Below, piece by piece: positions 57,297 through 64,000 of a stretch of 64,000 bases of DNA (position 1 is the first letter of the stretch; every line of letters begins with the position of its first letter). Location of the stretch: contig NZ_QHJF01000016.1 in the NCBI RefSeq assembly GCF_003259225.1, positions 62,001-126,000 on the forward strand, written 5' to 3'. Made by a program: the position numbers and the translations under genes. This DNA is from Marinomonas arctica (GTDB lineage: Bacteria > Pseudomonadota > Gammaproteobacteria > Pseudomonadales > Marinomonadaceae). The notes under the pieces are model-generated. The model saw only the letters and a list, made by a program, of their open reading frames with translations. It did not search any database and was not told the origin of the DNA.

Positions 57297-59327
57297 CTAC
57301 GCCGCGATGCCGCTGTGTCTCAATAAGGCATCGGTACTTGGCTCACGACCACGGAATTCCGCGAATAATTCTGCGGCTGGACGAGAACCGCCATTGGCCA
57401 ATATGGTATCACGGAAGCGTGCACCGGTATCCCTATTGAAAATACCGTCCTCTTCGAATTTCGAGAAGGCATCGGCCGACAAGACTTCCGCCCATTTATA
57501 GCTGTAGTAACCCGCCGCGTAACCACCAGCAAAAATATGCGAGAAGCTGGTTTGGAAACGGTTAAACTCAGGTGGCGTTATCACGGCCACTTTGCTGCGT
57601 ACGTCGTTAATAACGGATTGCACAGAAATGCCTTTTTGGTATTCCATGTGCAAACGGAAATCGAACAAAGAAAATTCAAGCTGACGCATCATCTGCATGC
57701 CCGATTGGAAATTCTTCGCCGCCAGCATCTTGTCTAACAAGTCTTGTGGCAATGGTTCGCCCGTTTCGTAATGACCTGCGATATGGGCCAGCGCCTCTGG
57801 CTCATAGCACCAGTTTTCCATAAATTGACTTGGCAATTCCACCGCGTCCCACGCGACACCGTTAATACCTGATACGGATGAAACATCCACTTGGGTCAAC
57901 ATATGATGCAAGCCATGGCCAAACTCATGGAACAAGGTGGTGACTTCGTCATGGGTTAACAAAGCTGGTTTGTTACCGATAGGTGGCGTAAAGTTGCATA
58001 CCAAATACGCAATGGGTAGCTGTAAACGGTTGTCGCTCAAGCGACGACGAGTACGACAAGAATCCATCCATGCGCCACCGCGTTTTGCTTCGCGCGCGTA
58101 AGGATCTAGATAAAAGCGAGCAATGTCCTCACCGTCTTTGCTGATAGTGAAAAGTTGCAAGTTCTTGTTATAGCTATCAAATTCTTTTTCTTCGCGAATA
58201 TCCACACCAAATAAGGTTTGTGCCACGTGAAACAATCCAGACAAAACCTTGTTCATTGGGAAGTAAGGGCGCAGCTCTTCTTGAGAAATACTGTACTTAT
58301 GCTGACGCAATTTTTCTGCGTAGTAAGTCATGTCCCAAGCATTCAATGTTTCAACGCCATTTTCGTCTTTCGCAAACGCTGTTAGCTGTGCAAGATCTTG
58401 TTCTGCCGAGCTTTTTGATTTTTTAGCAAGATCTTCCAAGAAGTCGATAACTTGCTGTCCGTTGTCCGCCATTTTTGTCGCGACGGACAATTCAGCGTAG
58501 TTTTCAAAACCGAGAATATGCGCCATTTCATGACGCAATGCCAAAATCTCGTCGATCAAAGGCGCGTTATTGAATTTGATGTCGCCACCTTGATCTGAGG
58601 CGCGTGTGGCGAAAGCACGGTACATTTCTTCGCGTAACTCAGCGTTGTCTGCGTAGCTCATCACAGGCATGTAAGATGGAAAGTCTAAGGTAAACAGCCA
58701 GCCGTCTTTTTCTTTGGCTTCGGCCATTTGTTTCGCTTGCGCCAAAGCCGATTCAGGTAGACCAGACAGCTCGCTTTCGTCGGTGATTAACTTGCTCCAC
58801 GCTTGTGTCGCATCCAACACATTCTCACCAAACTGACTACCCAACTCAGACAAACGTTGGCTAATCTCGCCATAACGTTTCTTGCTCTCGCCTTCTAAAC
58901 CCACACCCGATAATTCAAAATCCCGAATGGTTTGCGTTAAGGCTTCGGTTTGTGCTGCGGTCAGAGTGTTGGCCGCATCGCTTTGCGCCAGAGTTTTATA
59001 GGCTTGGTACAAGGCTTTATTTTGCCCAAGATCTGTGTAGTACTGGGTCAGTTTTGGCAAACAAGCATTATAAGCGGCTCGCAATTCAGGTGTATTTTTG
59101 ACTGAATTCAAATGGCCAATCGGCGACCAAAAATTGTTTAGGTCATCGTGCAATTGATCCAGTGGCAACACTAGGCTTGCCCATGTTGGGTGAGTGTTTT
59201 CACTGACACAAGCATCGATGGCTTCTTGATTGCGCTTTAGCAGTTGCTCTAGATCCGCTTCGATGTTCGCAACATCGACGTCGGTAAAATTCGGTAAGCT
59301 GGTCGCGTCCCATACAGACTGTGACAT
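57297..59327 (-). CDS. prlC: Oligopeptidase A (M3 family)
   Basis: A 676-residue M3 zinc metallopeptidase. The active site HEFGH is at 467-471 with the third zinc ligand Glu near 497 (AVELPSQFMENW). Length equals that of E. coli oligopeptidase A (about 680). It degrades short peptides and cleaved signal peptides in the cytoplasm. The ATG at 59327 is chosen since AAGGA lies upstream at the right distance and the protein start MSQSVWDATSLPNF fits the family; the frame extends 16 residues upstream. Confidence 0.95.
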   Translation of the reverse strand: MSQSVWDATSLPNFTDVDVANIEADLEQLLKRNQEAIDACVSENTHPTWASLVLPLDQLHDDLNNFWSPIGHLNSVKNTPELRAAYNACLPKLTQYYTDLGQNKALYQAYKTLAQSDAANTLTAAQTEALTQTIRDFELSGVGLEGESKKRYGEISQRLSELGSQFGENVLDATQAWSKLITDESELSGLPESALAQAKQMAEAKEKDGWLFTLDFPSYMPVMSYADNAELREEMYRAFATRASDQGGDIKFNNAPLIDEILALRHEMAHILGFENYAELSVATKMADNGQQVIDFLEDLAKKSKSSAEQDLAQLTAFAKDENGVETLNAWDMTYYAEKLRQHKYSISQEELRPYFPMNKVLSGLFHVAQTLFGVDIREEKEFDSYNKNLQLFTISKDGEDIARFYLDPYAREAKRGGAWMDSCRTRRRLSDNRLQLPIAYLVCNFTPPIGNKPALLTHDEVTTLFHEFGHGLHHMLTQVDVSSVSGINGVAWDAVELPSQFMENWCYEPEALAHIAGHYETGEPLPQDLLDKMLAAKNFQSGMQMMRQLEFSLFDFRLHMEYQKGISVQSVINDVRSKVAVITPPEFNRFQTSFSHIFAGGYAAGYYSYKWAEVLSADAFSKFEEDGIFNRDTGARFRDTILANGGSRPAAELFAEFRGREPSTDALLRHSGIAA

Positions 59328-59495
59328 ATCATGATATCCTTTTATATTAATTGAACGCTGTATTGCATTGATCAATACTATGCTTACTAAGATAGGTTGT
59401 CTTAATACTTTTTCAATGCATAAAACCCTATTGTGCTAATAGTTCCCTCATTTATTAACACATTTTACTAACAAGCTCCCTTTAAGAGAGAATTT

Positions 59496-60050
59496 ATGGT
59501 GATGAAATCTTTCCGTGGTAAAACACCACAATTAGGCGACCGAGTTTGGGTCGATGACAGCGCGGTGCTTATTGGCGATGTCACCATAGGCGAAGACAGC
59601 TCGGTTTGGCCATTGGTCGCTATACGCGGCGATATGCACCGCATTCGCATTGGTGCGCGCACCAGCATCCAAGATAATTCTTGCCTGCATATTACCCACG
59701 CTAGCGCATACAAGCCAGAAGGTCATCCTCTGACCATTGGCGACGACGTCACAGTAGGTCATATGGCTATGTTACATGGCTGCACCATTGGCAGCCGAGT
59801 CTTGGTTGGCATGGGAACCACCATTCTGGATGGTGCGGTGATTGAAGACGAAGTCATTATCGGTGCGGGCTCTTTGGTACCACCGGGCAAGCGTTTGGAA
59901 ACAGGCTTTATGTACATGGGGTCTCCAGTGAAACAAATCCGGCCACTTAACGACAAAGAAATCGAATATTTTCAGTACGCTGGATTGAATTACGTCAAAT
60001 TAAAAGATGAATACTTAGCGGAGGCACAAGCGAGCTCAAAAAATACATAA
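59496..60050 (+). CDS. Gamma-carbonic anhydrase family protein (YrdA-like)
   Basis: A 184-residue left-handed beta-helix protein. Hexapeptide repeats run from about residue 20 to 135 (VWVDDSAVLIGDVTIGEDSSV and on). Metal-site histidines are in LHITHASAYK, VGHMAMLHGCTIG. Family members are carbonic anhydrases or, as YrdA/PaaY types, related enzymes. Zinc or iron would be bound between subunits of the trimer. ATG at 59496 follows AGAGAG. It lies directly before the ECF sigma operon but has its own transcription start region. Confidence 0.92.
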   Translation: MVMKSFRGKTPQLGDRVWVDDSAVLIGDVTIGEDSSVWPLVAIRGDMHRIRIGARTSIQDNSCLHITHASAYKPEGHPLTIGDDVTVGHMAMLHGCTIGSRVLVGMGTTILDGAVIEDEVIIGAGSLVPPGKRLETGFMYMGSPVKQIRPLNDKEIEYFQYAGLNYVKLKDEYLAEAQASSKNT

Positions 60051-60066
60051 AAAACACATTTGAAAC

Positions 60067-60092
60067 GTAATAAAAGCCACACTCACAGCGTC
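60067..60092 (+). promoter_or_regulatory. Putative ECF promoter of the sigma factor gene
   Basis: GTAATA (60067-60072), 16 bases, CGTC (60089-60092). The same elements with the same spacing and a shared AAGCCA segment occur before bufA at 60957-60982. The layout resembles the GTAACC-N16-CGAA promoter reported for Caulobacter sigma-F. Confidence 0.62.
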
Positions 60093-60120
60093 TAAACACG
60101 ACAAATACCGCGAGGCTGAA

Positions 60121-60750
60121 ATGACTAACGCGCATCTTTCTATTGATAGGGACCATTCAGAGGCAGAAAACATCTTTCAAGATGCCGCTTTTATGGAAGC
60201 ATTGCGTGTTCAGATGCTGAAATTTGCCAAACTGCAAGTACGAGACAGTCAATTAGCAGAAGACGCGGTGCAAGAAGCCATGTTGTCCGCTTATCAGCAT
60301 ATTGACCGTTTCGCGCGCCAAGCGGCATTTAAGACTTGGGTGTTTTCTATTTTAAAGAATAAATTGATTGATCTACTACGCAAAGAAAAGCGCCACACGG
60401 CTGCCAGCCAACTAGAAGAAGGCCCAAACCTAAGTGGTGACGCCTTGATCGAGCATCTTTTTGAAGAAAATGGCCACTGGCAGCAAGACGAGCGCCCTAA
60501 AAAATGGGATCAACCAGATCATAATGTAGAAAATGACGATTTTTGGCGTATTTTCGATGCATGCTTGGAGGCCTTGCCCGCAAAATATGGTCGGTTGTTT
60601 ATGATGCGCGAATTTCTCGAAATGGATACGCCTGAAATTTGTCATAACGAAGAGGTGTCAGTAAGCAGCCTAAATGTCACCTTATATCGCGCTCGCCTGC
60701 GCTTGCGCGAATGCTTAGAAGATCACTGGTTTCAAAAGGAGACGTCGTAA
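60121..60750 (+). CDS. ECF (sigma-70 family group IV) RNA polymerase sigma factor
   Basis: A 209-residue sigma factor with only regions 2 and 4. Region 2 is about residues 25-95 (LAEDAVQEAMLSAYQHIDRF, FKTWVFSILKNKLIDLLRK). Region 4 is about 140-200 (ALPAKYGRLFMMREFLEMDTPEIC, VSSLNVTLYRARLRLRECLE, each quoted in part). The gene for a small zinc anti-sigma factor follows with no gap, and then the bufferin operon. Its own promoter and that of bufA share a motif, so it probably activates both. Confidence 0.92.
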   Translation: MTNAHLSIDRDHSEAENIFQDAAFMEALRVQMLKFAKLQVRDSQLAEDAVQEAMLSAYQHIDRFARQAAFKTWVFSILKNKLIDLLRKEKRHTAASQLEEGPNLSGDALIEHLFEENGHWQQDERPKKWDQPDHNVENDDFWRIFDACLEALPAKYGRLFMMREFLEMDTPEICHNEEVSVSSLNVTLYRARLRLRECLEDHWFQKETS

Positions 60751-60942
60751 ATGATGAAGTGCAAACAAGCAACCCAAATGCTCTCTGAGAAGCTAGACCG
60801 CCCACTCAGTACCAAAGAAAAAATAAATTTGGCGATGCACACCGCCATCTGCTCACCTTGTCGCCAATTTGGTCAACAAATGGAGACTTTACGTACGCTG
60901 TCGCAAGCTTACACAAAAACAAAAGAATCCGATGAAAAATAA
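60751..60942 (+). CDS. Small zinc-finger anti-sigma factor (zf-HC2 type)
   Basis: A 63-residue protein with the ZAS-like zinc motif: Cys4 in MMKCKQA and HTAICSPC (His-x3-Cys-x2-Cys, residues 30-37). It should hold the preceding ECF sigma factor inactive and release it on a metal or redox signal. It starts on the base after the sigma stop codon. It has no membrane segment, so it is cytoplasmic. Confidence 0.88.
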   Translation: MMKCKQATQMLSEKLDRPLSTKEKINLAMHTAICSPCRQFGQQMETLRTLSQAYTKTKESDEK

Positions 60943-60956
60943 TTTTCATTTTTTGT

Positions 60957-60982
60957 GTAATAAAGCCAAGATCTCTCACGTC
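60957..60982 (+). promoter_or_regulatory. Putative ECF promoter of the bufferin operon
   Basis: GTAATA (60957-60962), 16 bases, CGTC (60979-60982), matching the motif before the sigma gene including the AAGCCA after the -35-like box. It is 61 bases before the bufA start codon. Confidence 0.62.
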
Positions 60983-61042
60983 AAAGACAATGTAATATCA
61001 AGATATACGCGTTTCCCTTTATACAACACCGAGGATCCACCC

Positions 61043-61324
61043 ATGAAAAGCTCTAAACTCTCTTTGTCTCTTGCTCTTGGTTCAGCCATCGCTCTTTCTG
61101 CTGTGGCGGTAACCTCACCTGCCGAAGCCGCCAGTAAAGAAAAATGTTACGGTGTGGCACTTGCAGGTCAAAACGACTGTGCTGCAGGTCCAGGCACTTC
61201 TTGCGCTGGCACGTCGAAAACAGACTACCAATCTAATGCATGGAAATTAGTCCCTGCCGGCACTTGCGTGGAGATGGAATCTAAAACCTCTTCAACTGGC
61301 CATGGCCAATTGAACGCCTTCTAA
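61043..61324 (+). CDS. bufA: Bufferin BufA1-type RiPP precursor (DUF2282)
   Basis: A 93-residue precursor. A long Sec signal peptide runs to about residue 29 (AEAA). The mature part has four cysteines, Cys35, Cys46, Cys54 and Cys75, in the DUF2282 pattern [28 protein letters not shown] and PAGTC. In bufferins, core cysteines are turned into thiooxazoles by the BufB/BufC enzymes encoded next, giving copper-chelating periplasmic peptides. The start is the ATG at 61043 after GAGGA; the frame continues upstream but without signal. Symbol given by family. Confidence 0.9.
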   Translation: MKSSKLSLSLALGSAIALSAVAVTSPAEAASKEKCYGVALAGQNDCAAGPGTSCAGTSKTDYQSNAWKLVPAGTCVEMESKTSSTGHGQLNAF

Positions 61325-61339
61325 GGCAACTGATACACC

Positions 61340-62227
61340 ATGGTATTTACGCCAAAACAAAGCCAAGGCGCGTCAGCGCCTTCGAGCTTTATTGAAACCA
61401 CTGGCATCAGCCTAAAACCTTCCTATTACCATGACATTTTAGACCGCCGTCCAGAACTTGGCTTTTTCGAGATCCATGCGGAAAATTATCTAAGCTTAGG
61501 TGGACCAGCACGCTACTATTTGCAAAAAATCAGAGAGCATTATGCGTTCACCATACACGGTGTCGGCTTGTCTATTGGCGCAGACGTACCGTTAGATCCG
61601 TCCCATTTACAGCGCATCGCACGGCTTGTTGATGAGGTGCAGCCCGAGGTCTTTTCCGAGCATCTCGCATGGTCGACCCACGATAATGTTTTTTTAAACG
61701 ATCTATTACCCGTGGCTTATAACCAAGCCACATTGAACCGTGTATGTGAACACATAGATCAACTGCAATCGACACTAAAACGCCAAGTTTTAATTGAAAA
61801 TCCGTCCACCTATTTTGAGTTTCACCGCAGTGATCGCAGTGAAATTGATTTCATTGCTGAAATGGCTCATCGAACAGGCTGTGGGCTGTTGCTAGACATT
61901 AACAACGTGGAAGTGTCTTGTTTTAACCATAGAAGTAACCCATTCGATTACATTAATCGCTTTCCAAGTCGCGCGGTGGGGCAAATTCACCTTGCAGGTC
62001 ATAGCTTGGACGAAAACACCACAATACCACTAAAAATAGACAGCCACGACACCCCAGTTTCCCATGAAGTTTGGGACTTATATCAGCATGCCTTAACCAC
62101 AATGGGTGACCGTCCGACGTTAATCGAACGCGACGGCCATTTGCCCACGCTATCGGTTTTACTGGCCGAAGCACGACAAGCGGACCACATACGCACAAAC
62201 ATAAGACAGGAAAGCCGTCATGAATAA
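61340..62227 (+). CDS. bufB: Multinuclear non-haem iron oxygenase BufB (DUF692, MNIO)
   Basis: A 295-residue TIM-barrel DUF692 enzyme. Likely metal ligands are His46-x-Glu48-Asn49 (EIHAENY), His73 (TIHGVG), His108 (SEHLAWS), Glu153-Asn154 (LIENPSTY), Asp186/Asn188 (LLDINNV), His217/His221 (QIHLAGHS), and Glu263 (LIERDG). It oxidises cysteines of the precursor peptide with partner BufC. It begins 16 bases after bufA and overlaps bufC by eight bases. Confidence 0.94.
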   Translation: MVFTPKQSQGASAPSSFIETTGISLKPSYYHDILDRRPELGFFEIHAENYLSLGGPARYYLQKIREHYAFTIHGVGLSIGADVPLDPSHLQRIARLVDEVQPEVFSEHLAWSTHDNVFLNDLLPVAYNQATLNRVCEHIDQLQSTLKRQVLIENPSTYFEFHRSDRSEIDFIAEMAHRTGCGLLLDINNVEVSCFNHRSNPFDYINRFPSRAVGQIHLAGHSLDENTTIPLKIDSHDTPVSHEVWDLYQHALTTMGDRPTLIERDGHLPTLSVLLAEARQADHIRTNIRQESRHE

Positions 62228-62975
62228 GGCTTTTAGAGACGCATTATTTCATCAAGATATGGCTTTTTATGAAGAAATCAAAGGCCATTCTGATGAGGAA
62301 AAAGCCATTCGTTTTAACGTCTATCGCAACAATGTTTATGTGTCTTTAATAGACGCGTTAGCCGATATTTTTCCGGTCTCGCAAACGCTTGTTGGAGACG
62401 AATTTTTCCGCGCGATGGCACGGGAGTACCTTCAAGAAAACCTCCCTAAAACCCCAATTATCGGAGAATACGGGGCCACGTTTGCTGATTTCATTCGTGC
62501 ATTTGAACCGTCGAAAAGCGTGCCATTTTTAGGCGATCTTGCTGACCTAGAACACAAACTCTTAACACTGACTCATGCACAAGAATACCCAACGCTTGAA
62601 CATGAGCAAATCTCAGCGGCATTTAATAACACCTCAGACCCAACGAGATTGCTACTGGGTTTATCACCAAACACGAGTGTGATGTCTTCTTGCTATGCAA
62701 TTGGTTCGCTGTATTTAGCCCATAAGCAACCTCGCAGACAAAATGTAGCCCAAATCCAGCCGTATAATAGCGAGTACTTACTCCTATCAAAGCGCTCTAT
62801 TTATGGTGAGGTGTATATTATCAGTGAAGCCGAAGCGGTTTTTATTCAACGCCTTATGCAAAATAAAACACTTGAACAAGCCATTCCGGACGACGCGATG
62901 TTTGATACTGGAAGCAGTTTGGCAAAACTCATTCAATGGAAATTAATCACTCACGTGTCGGAAGCCGATGCCTAA
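62220..62975 (+). CDS. bufC: MNIO partner protein BufC (DUF2063)
   Basis: A 251-residue protein of the DUF2063 family (annotated as putative DNA-binding in databases). The N-terminus has FRDALFHQD, RFNVYRNNVYVSLIDALADIFPVSQTLVG (in pieces) and YLQENLPKTPIIGEYG, all typical. In bufferin systems it acts as the recognition and binding partner delivering the precursor to BufB. Overlap of eight bases with bufB ensures equal synthesis. Confidence 0.92.
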   Translation: MNKAFRDALFHQDMAFYEEIKGHSDEEKAIRFNVYRNNVYVSLIDALADIFPVSQTLVGDEFFRAMAREYLQENLPKTPIIGEYGATFADFIRAFEPSKSVPFLGDLADLEHKLLTLTHAQEYPTLEHEQISAAFNNTSDPTRLLLGLSPNTSVMSSCYAIGSLYLAHKQPRRQNVAQIQPYNSEYLLLSKRSIYGEVYIISEAEAVFIQRLMQNKTLEQAIPDDAMFDTGSSLAKLIQWKLITHVSEADA

Positions 62976-63001
62976 AAGCAAACAGGCTAAAGGAGAAAAT
63001 T

Positions 63002-63475
63002 ATGGTGTCGTCTATGTTACAAATCAGTGAACGCTTATTTAACAAAATCCCCGAGTCGATGGTCTTGTTTATCGCACGGTTCGCCATTGCGGCCGTCTTT
63101 TGGCAGTCAGGACAAACGAAAATAGAGGGCTTTTCCTTAGATATTATCGCTATGCAAGCCCAATTAGGCTGGCCTCATCTCAAAGAAACAACCTTGTTTC
63201 TGTTTGAATACGAATACAACTTGCCGCTGATTCCTCCTATGGTCGCCGCTTTATTGGCCACGTTGGCCGAACATATTTTACCCATCCTCATCTTAACGGG
63301 CCTGTTAACCCGCTTCGCCGCATTCGGTTTAGCGGGCATGACATTGGTGATTCAACTGTTTGTCTATCCTGATGCCTACCCAACCCACGCCACATGGCTA
63401 GCCATCACGCTTTTGCTTATGTACCGTGGCGCAGGTGTTTTTTCTTTGGACCATGTCTTATCCAAACACAAATAA
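63002..63475 (+). CDS. DoxX family membrane protein of the bufferin operon
   Basis: A 157-residue protein with four hydrophobic segments (about 22-42, 77-97, 102-122 and 132-148) and the DoxX pattern LFIARFAIAAVFWQSGQTKIEG, LATLAEHILPILILTGLLTR (in part). DoxX proteins commonly end bufABC operons; some act in thiol redox chemistry at the inner membrane. Start at ATG 63002 after AAAGGAG. It ends only 12 bases from the end of a convergent chemoreceptor gene, with no terminator in between. Confidence 0.9.
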   Translation: MVSSMLQISERLFNKIPESMVLFIARFAIAAVFWQSGQTKIEGFSLDIIAMQAQLGWPHLKETTLFLFEYEYNLPLIPPMVAALLATLAEHILPILILTGLLTRFAAFGLAGMTLVIQLFVYPDAYPTHATWLAITLLLMYRGAGVFSLDHVLSKHK

Positions 63476-63487
63476 AAAGTTCACCCG

Positions 63488-64000
63488 TTACGCGGGCAAG
63501 GTAAACGTAGACGTTGCGTCATGGGTTTGCTCGGCCGCACCCGATAACGCGTCGGTAAGCTTGCTCAAGCGTTTTGATGTTTGCTCATTGCTCGTCGTAA
63601 CGTCAACAATACGAGTAATGTGCGCCGCCATATCTTGCGCTTCTCTTGCCTGTTGCTGAGCCAATTGTGAGAGACCATCAAGGCTTTTCAGCGAATTGGC
63701 TGAATCGGCTTCTAATTGGCTAAGAGGCGCCACCACCGCTTCAATTTGCGTCACACCGTGACGCATCTTCTCCTGCCCTTCAACCATTTCATTAGCAATC
63801 TGCATAGACAAACTGCTAATAGTGGTAATTACCTTATCAATAGACGCCGTGACTTGTGCGGTATTAGTCGCCAAGTTACGTACCTCGTCCGCCACCACAG
63901 CAAAACCTCGACCACTTTCCCCAGCACGAGCCGCTTCGATAGACGCATTCAGCGCCAACAAATTGGTTTGCTCAGCCACACTACGAATGCTGTTTACAAA
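63488..64000 (-). CDS. Methyl-accepting chemotaxis protein (partial, N-terminus outside window)
   Basis: The C-terminal ~170 residues of a chemoreceptor. The signalling tip [18 protein letters not shown] (with the variant Ser) and [15 protein letters not shown] are seen, followed by a coiled-coil arm to the stop. The frame stays open to the window edge. It is shorter after the tip than the two other chemoreceptors here, so it may belong to a different length class. Ligand domain not visible. Confidence 0.92.
   Translation of the reverse strand, partial: FVNSIRSVAEQTNLLALNASIEAARAGESGRGFAVVADEVRNLATNTAQVTASIDKVITTISSLSMQIANEMVEGQEKMRHGVTQIEAVVAPLSQLEADSANSLKSLDGLSQLAQQQAREAQDMAAHITRIVDVTTSNEQTSKRLSKLTDALSGAAEQTHDATSTFTLPA

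Noticed and set aside
1-64000. CRISPR array, tRNA, rRNA or insertion sequence
   Set aside because: Read through on both strands; no regularly spaced repeats, no cloverleaf with conserved arms, and no transposase-like frame were found.

Overview
The window looks like chromosome from a marine gammaproteobacterium of the Oceanospirillales, most like Marinomonas. That placement is inferred from gene content and protein style (TRAP transport, several chemoreceptors, three photolyases, OmpA-like porins, a bufferin operon); no rRNA or tRNA gene is present to confirm it. Base composition is moderate. Genes are dense, and strong bidirectional terminators sit between convergent genes. I found no tRNA, rRNA, CRISPR array, insertion sequence or replication origin.

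Layout. 1-11.5 kb: a truncated LTA-synthase-like sulfatase; a LigB-type dioxygenase; a divergent Rrf2 regulator / thioredoxin-reductase-like flavoprotein pair with a repeated operator; two tandem OmpA-like barrel proteins; a BaiN-type flavoprotein; a family 2 glycosyltransferase; a DUF502 membrane protein; a LysR regulator; an amidase. 11.7-17.9 kb: a 5-oxoproline (pyroglutamate) uptake and hydrolysis operon made of a DUF1445 protein, a DctPQM TRAP transporter and PxpABC. 18.2-24.3 kb: three translationally coupled genes, namely a periplasmic amino-acid-type binding protein, a giant hybrid histidine kinase and an HD-GYP response regulator. 24.4-26.6 kb: ahpC-ahpF behind an OxyR-like site.

26.7-34.5 kb is an accessory island. 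It holds a 1450-residue NACHT ATPase with a C-terminal PD-(D/E)xK nuclease-like domain (a likely anti-phage effector), a HigB/HigA-like toxin-antitoxin pair, a Phd/YefM antitoxin whose YoeB toxin has decayed, a self-inhibited Fic protein, and a second antitoxin copy that has lost its start codon.

34.6-52.4 kb is ordinary chromosome: an acid phosphatase, an HxlR-controlled SnoaL/SDR pair, chemoreceptors, a zinc-ribbon protein, an overlapping operon of three different photolyase/cryptochrome lineages, an EamA exporter with a divergent LysR regulator, a GcvR-like ACT protein, an MFS exporter, SstT and a nitroreductase. 52.6-59.3 kb: a DUF3750 lipoprotein, an amylosucrase-type GH13 enzyme, a coupled HipA-like kinase/DUF3037 pair, a YheV zinc ribbon and oligopeptidase A.

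59.5-63.5 kb: a gamma carbonic anhydrase, then an ECF sigma factor, a small zinc anti-sigma factor and a bufferin (bufA-bufB-bufC-doxX) operon. The sigma gene and bufA share a promoter-like motif, GTAATA-N16-CGTC, which suggests one autoregulated metal-stress regulon. The window ends inside a chemoreceptor gene.
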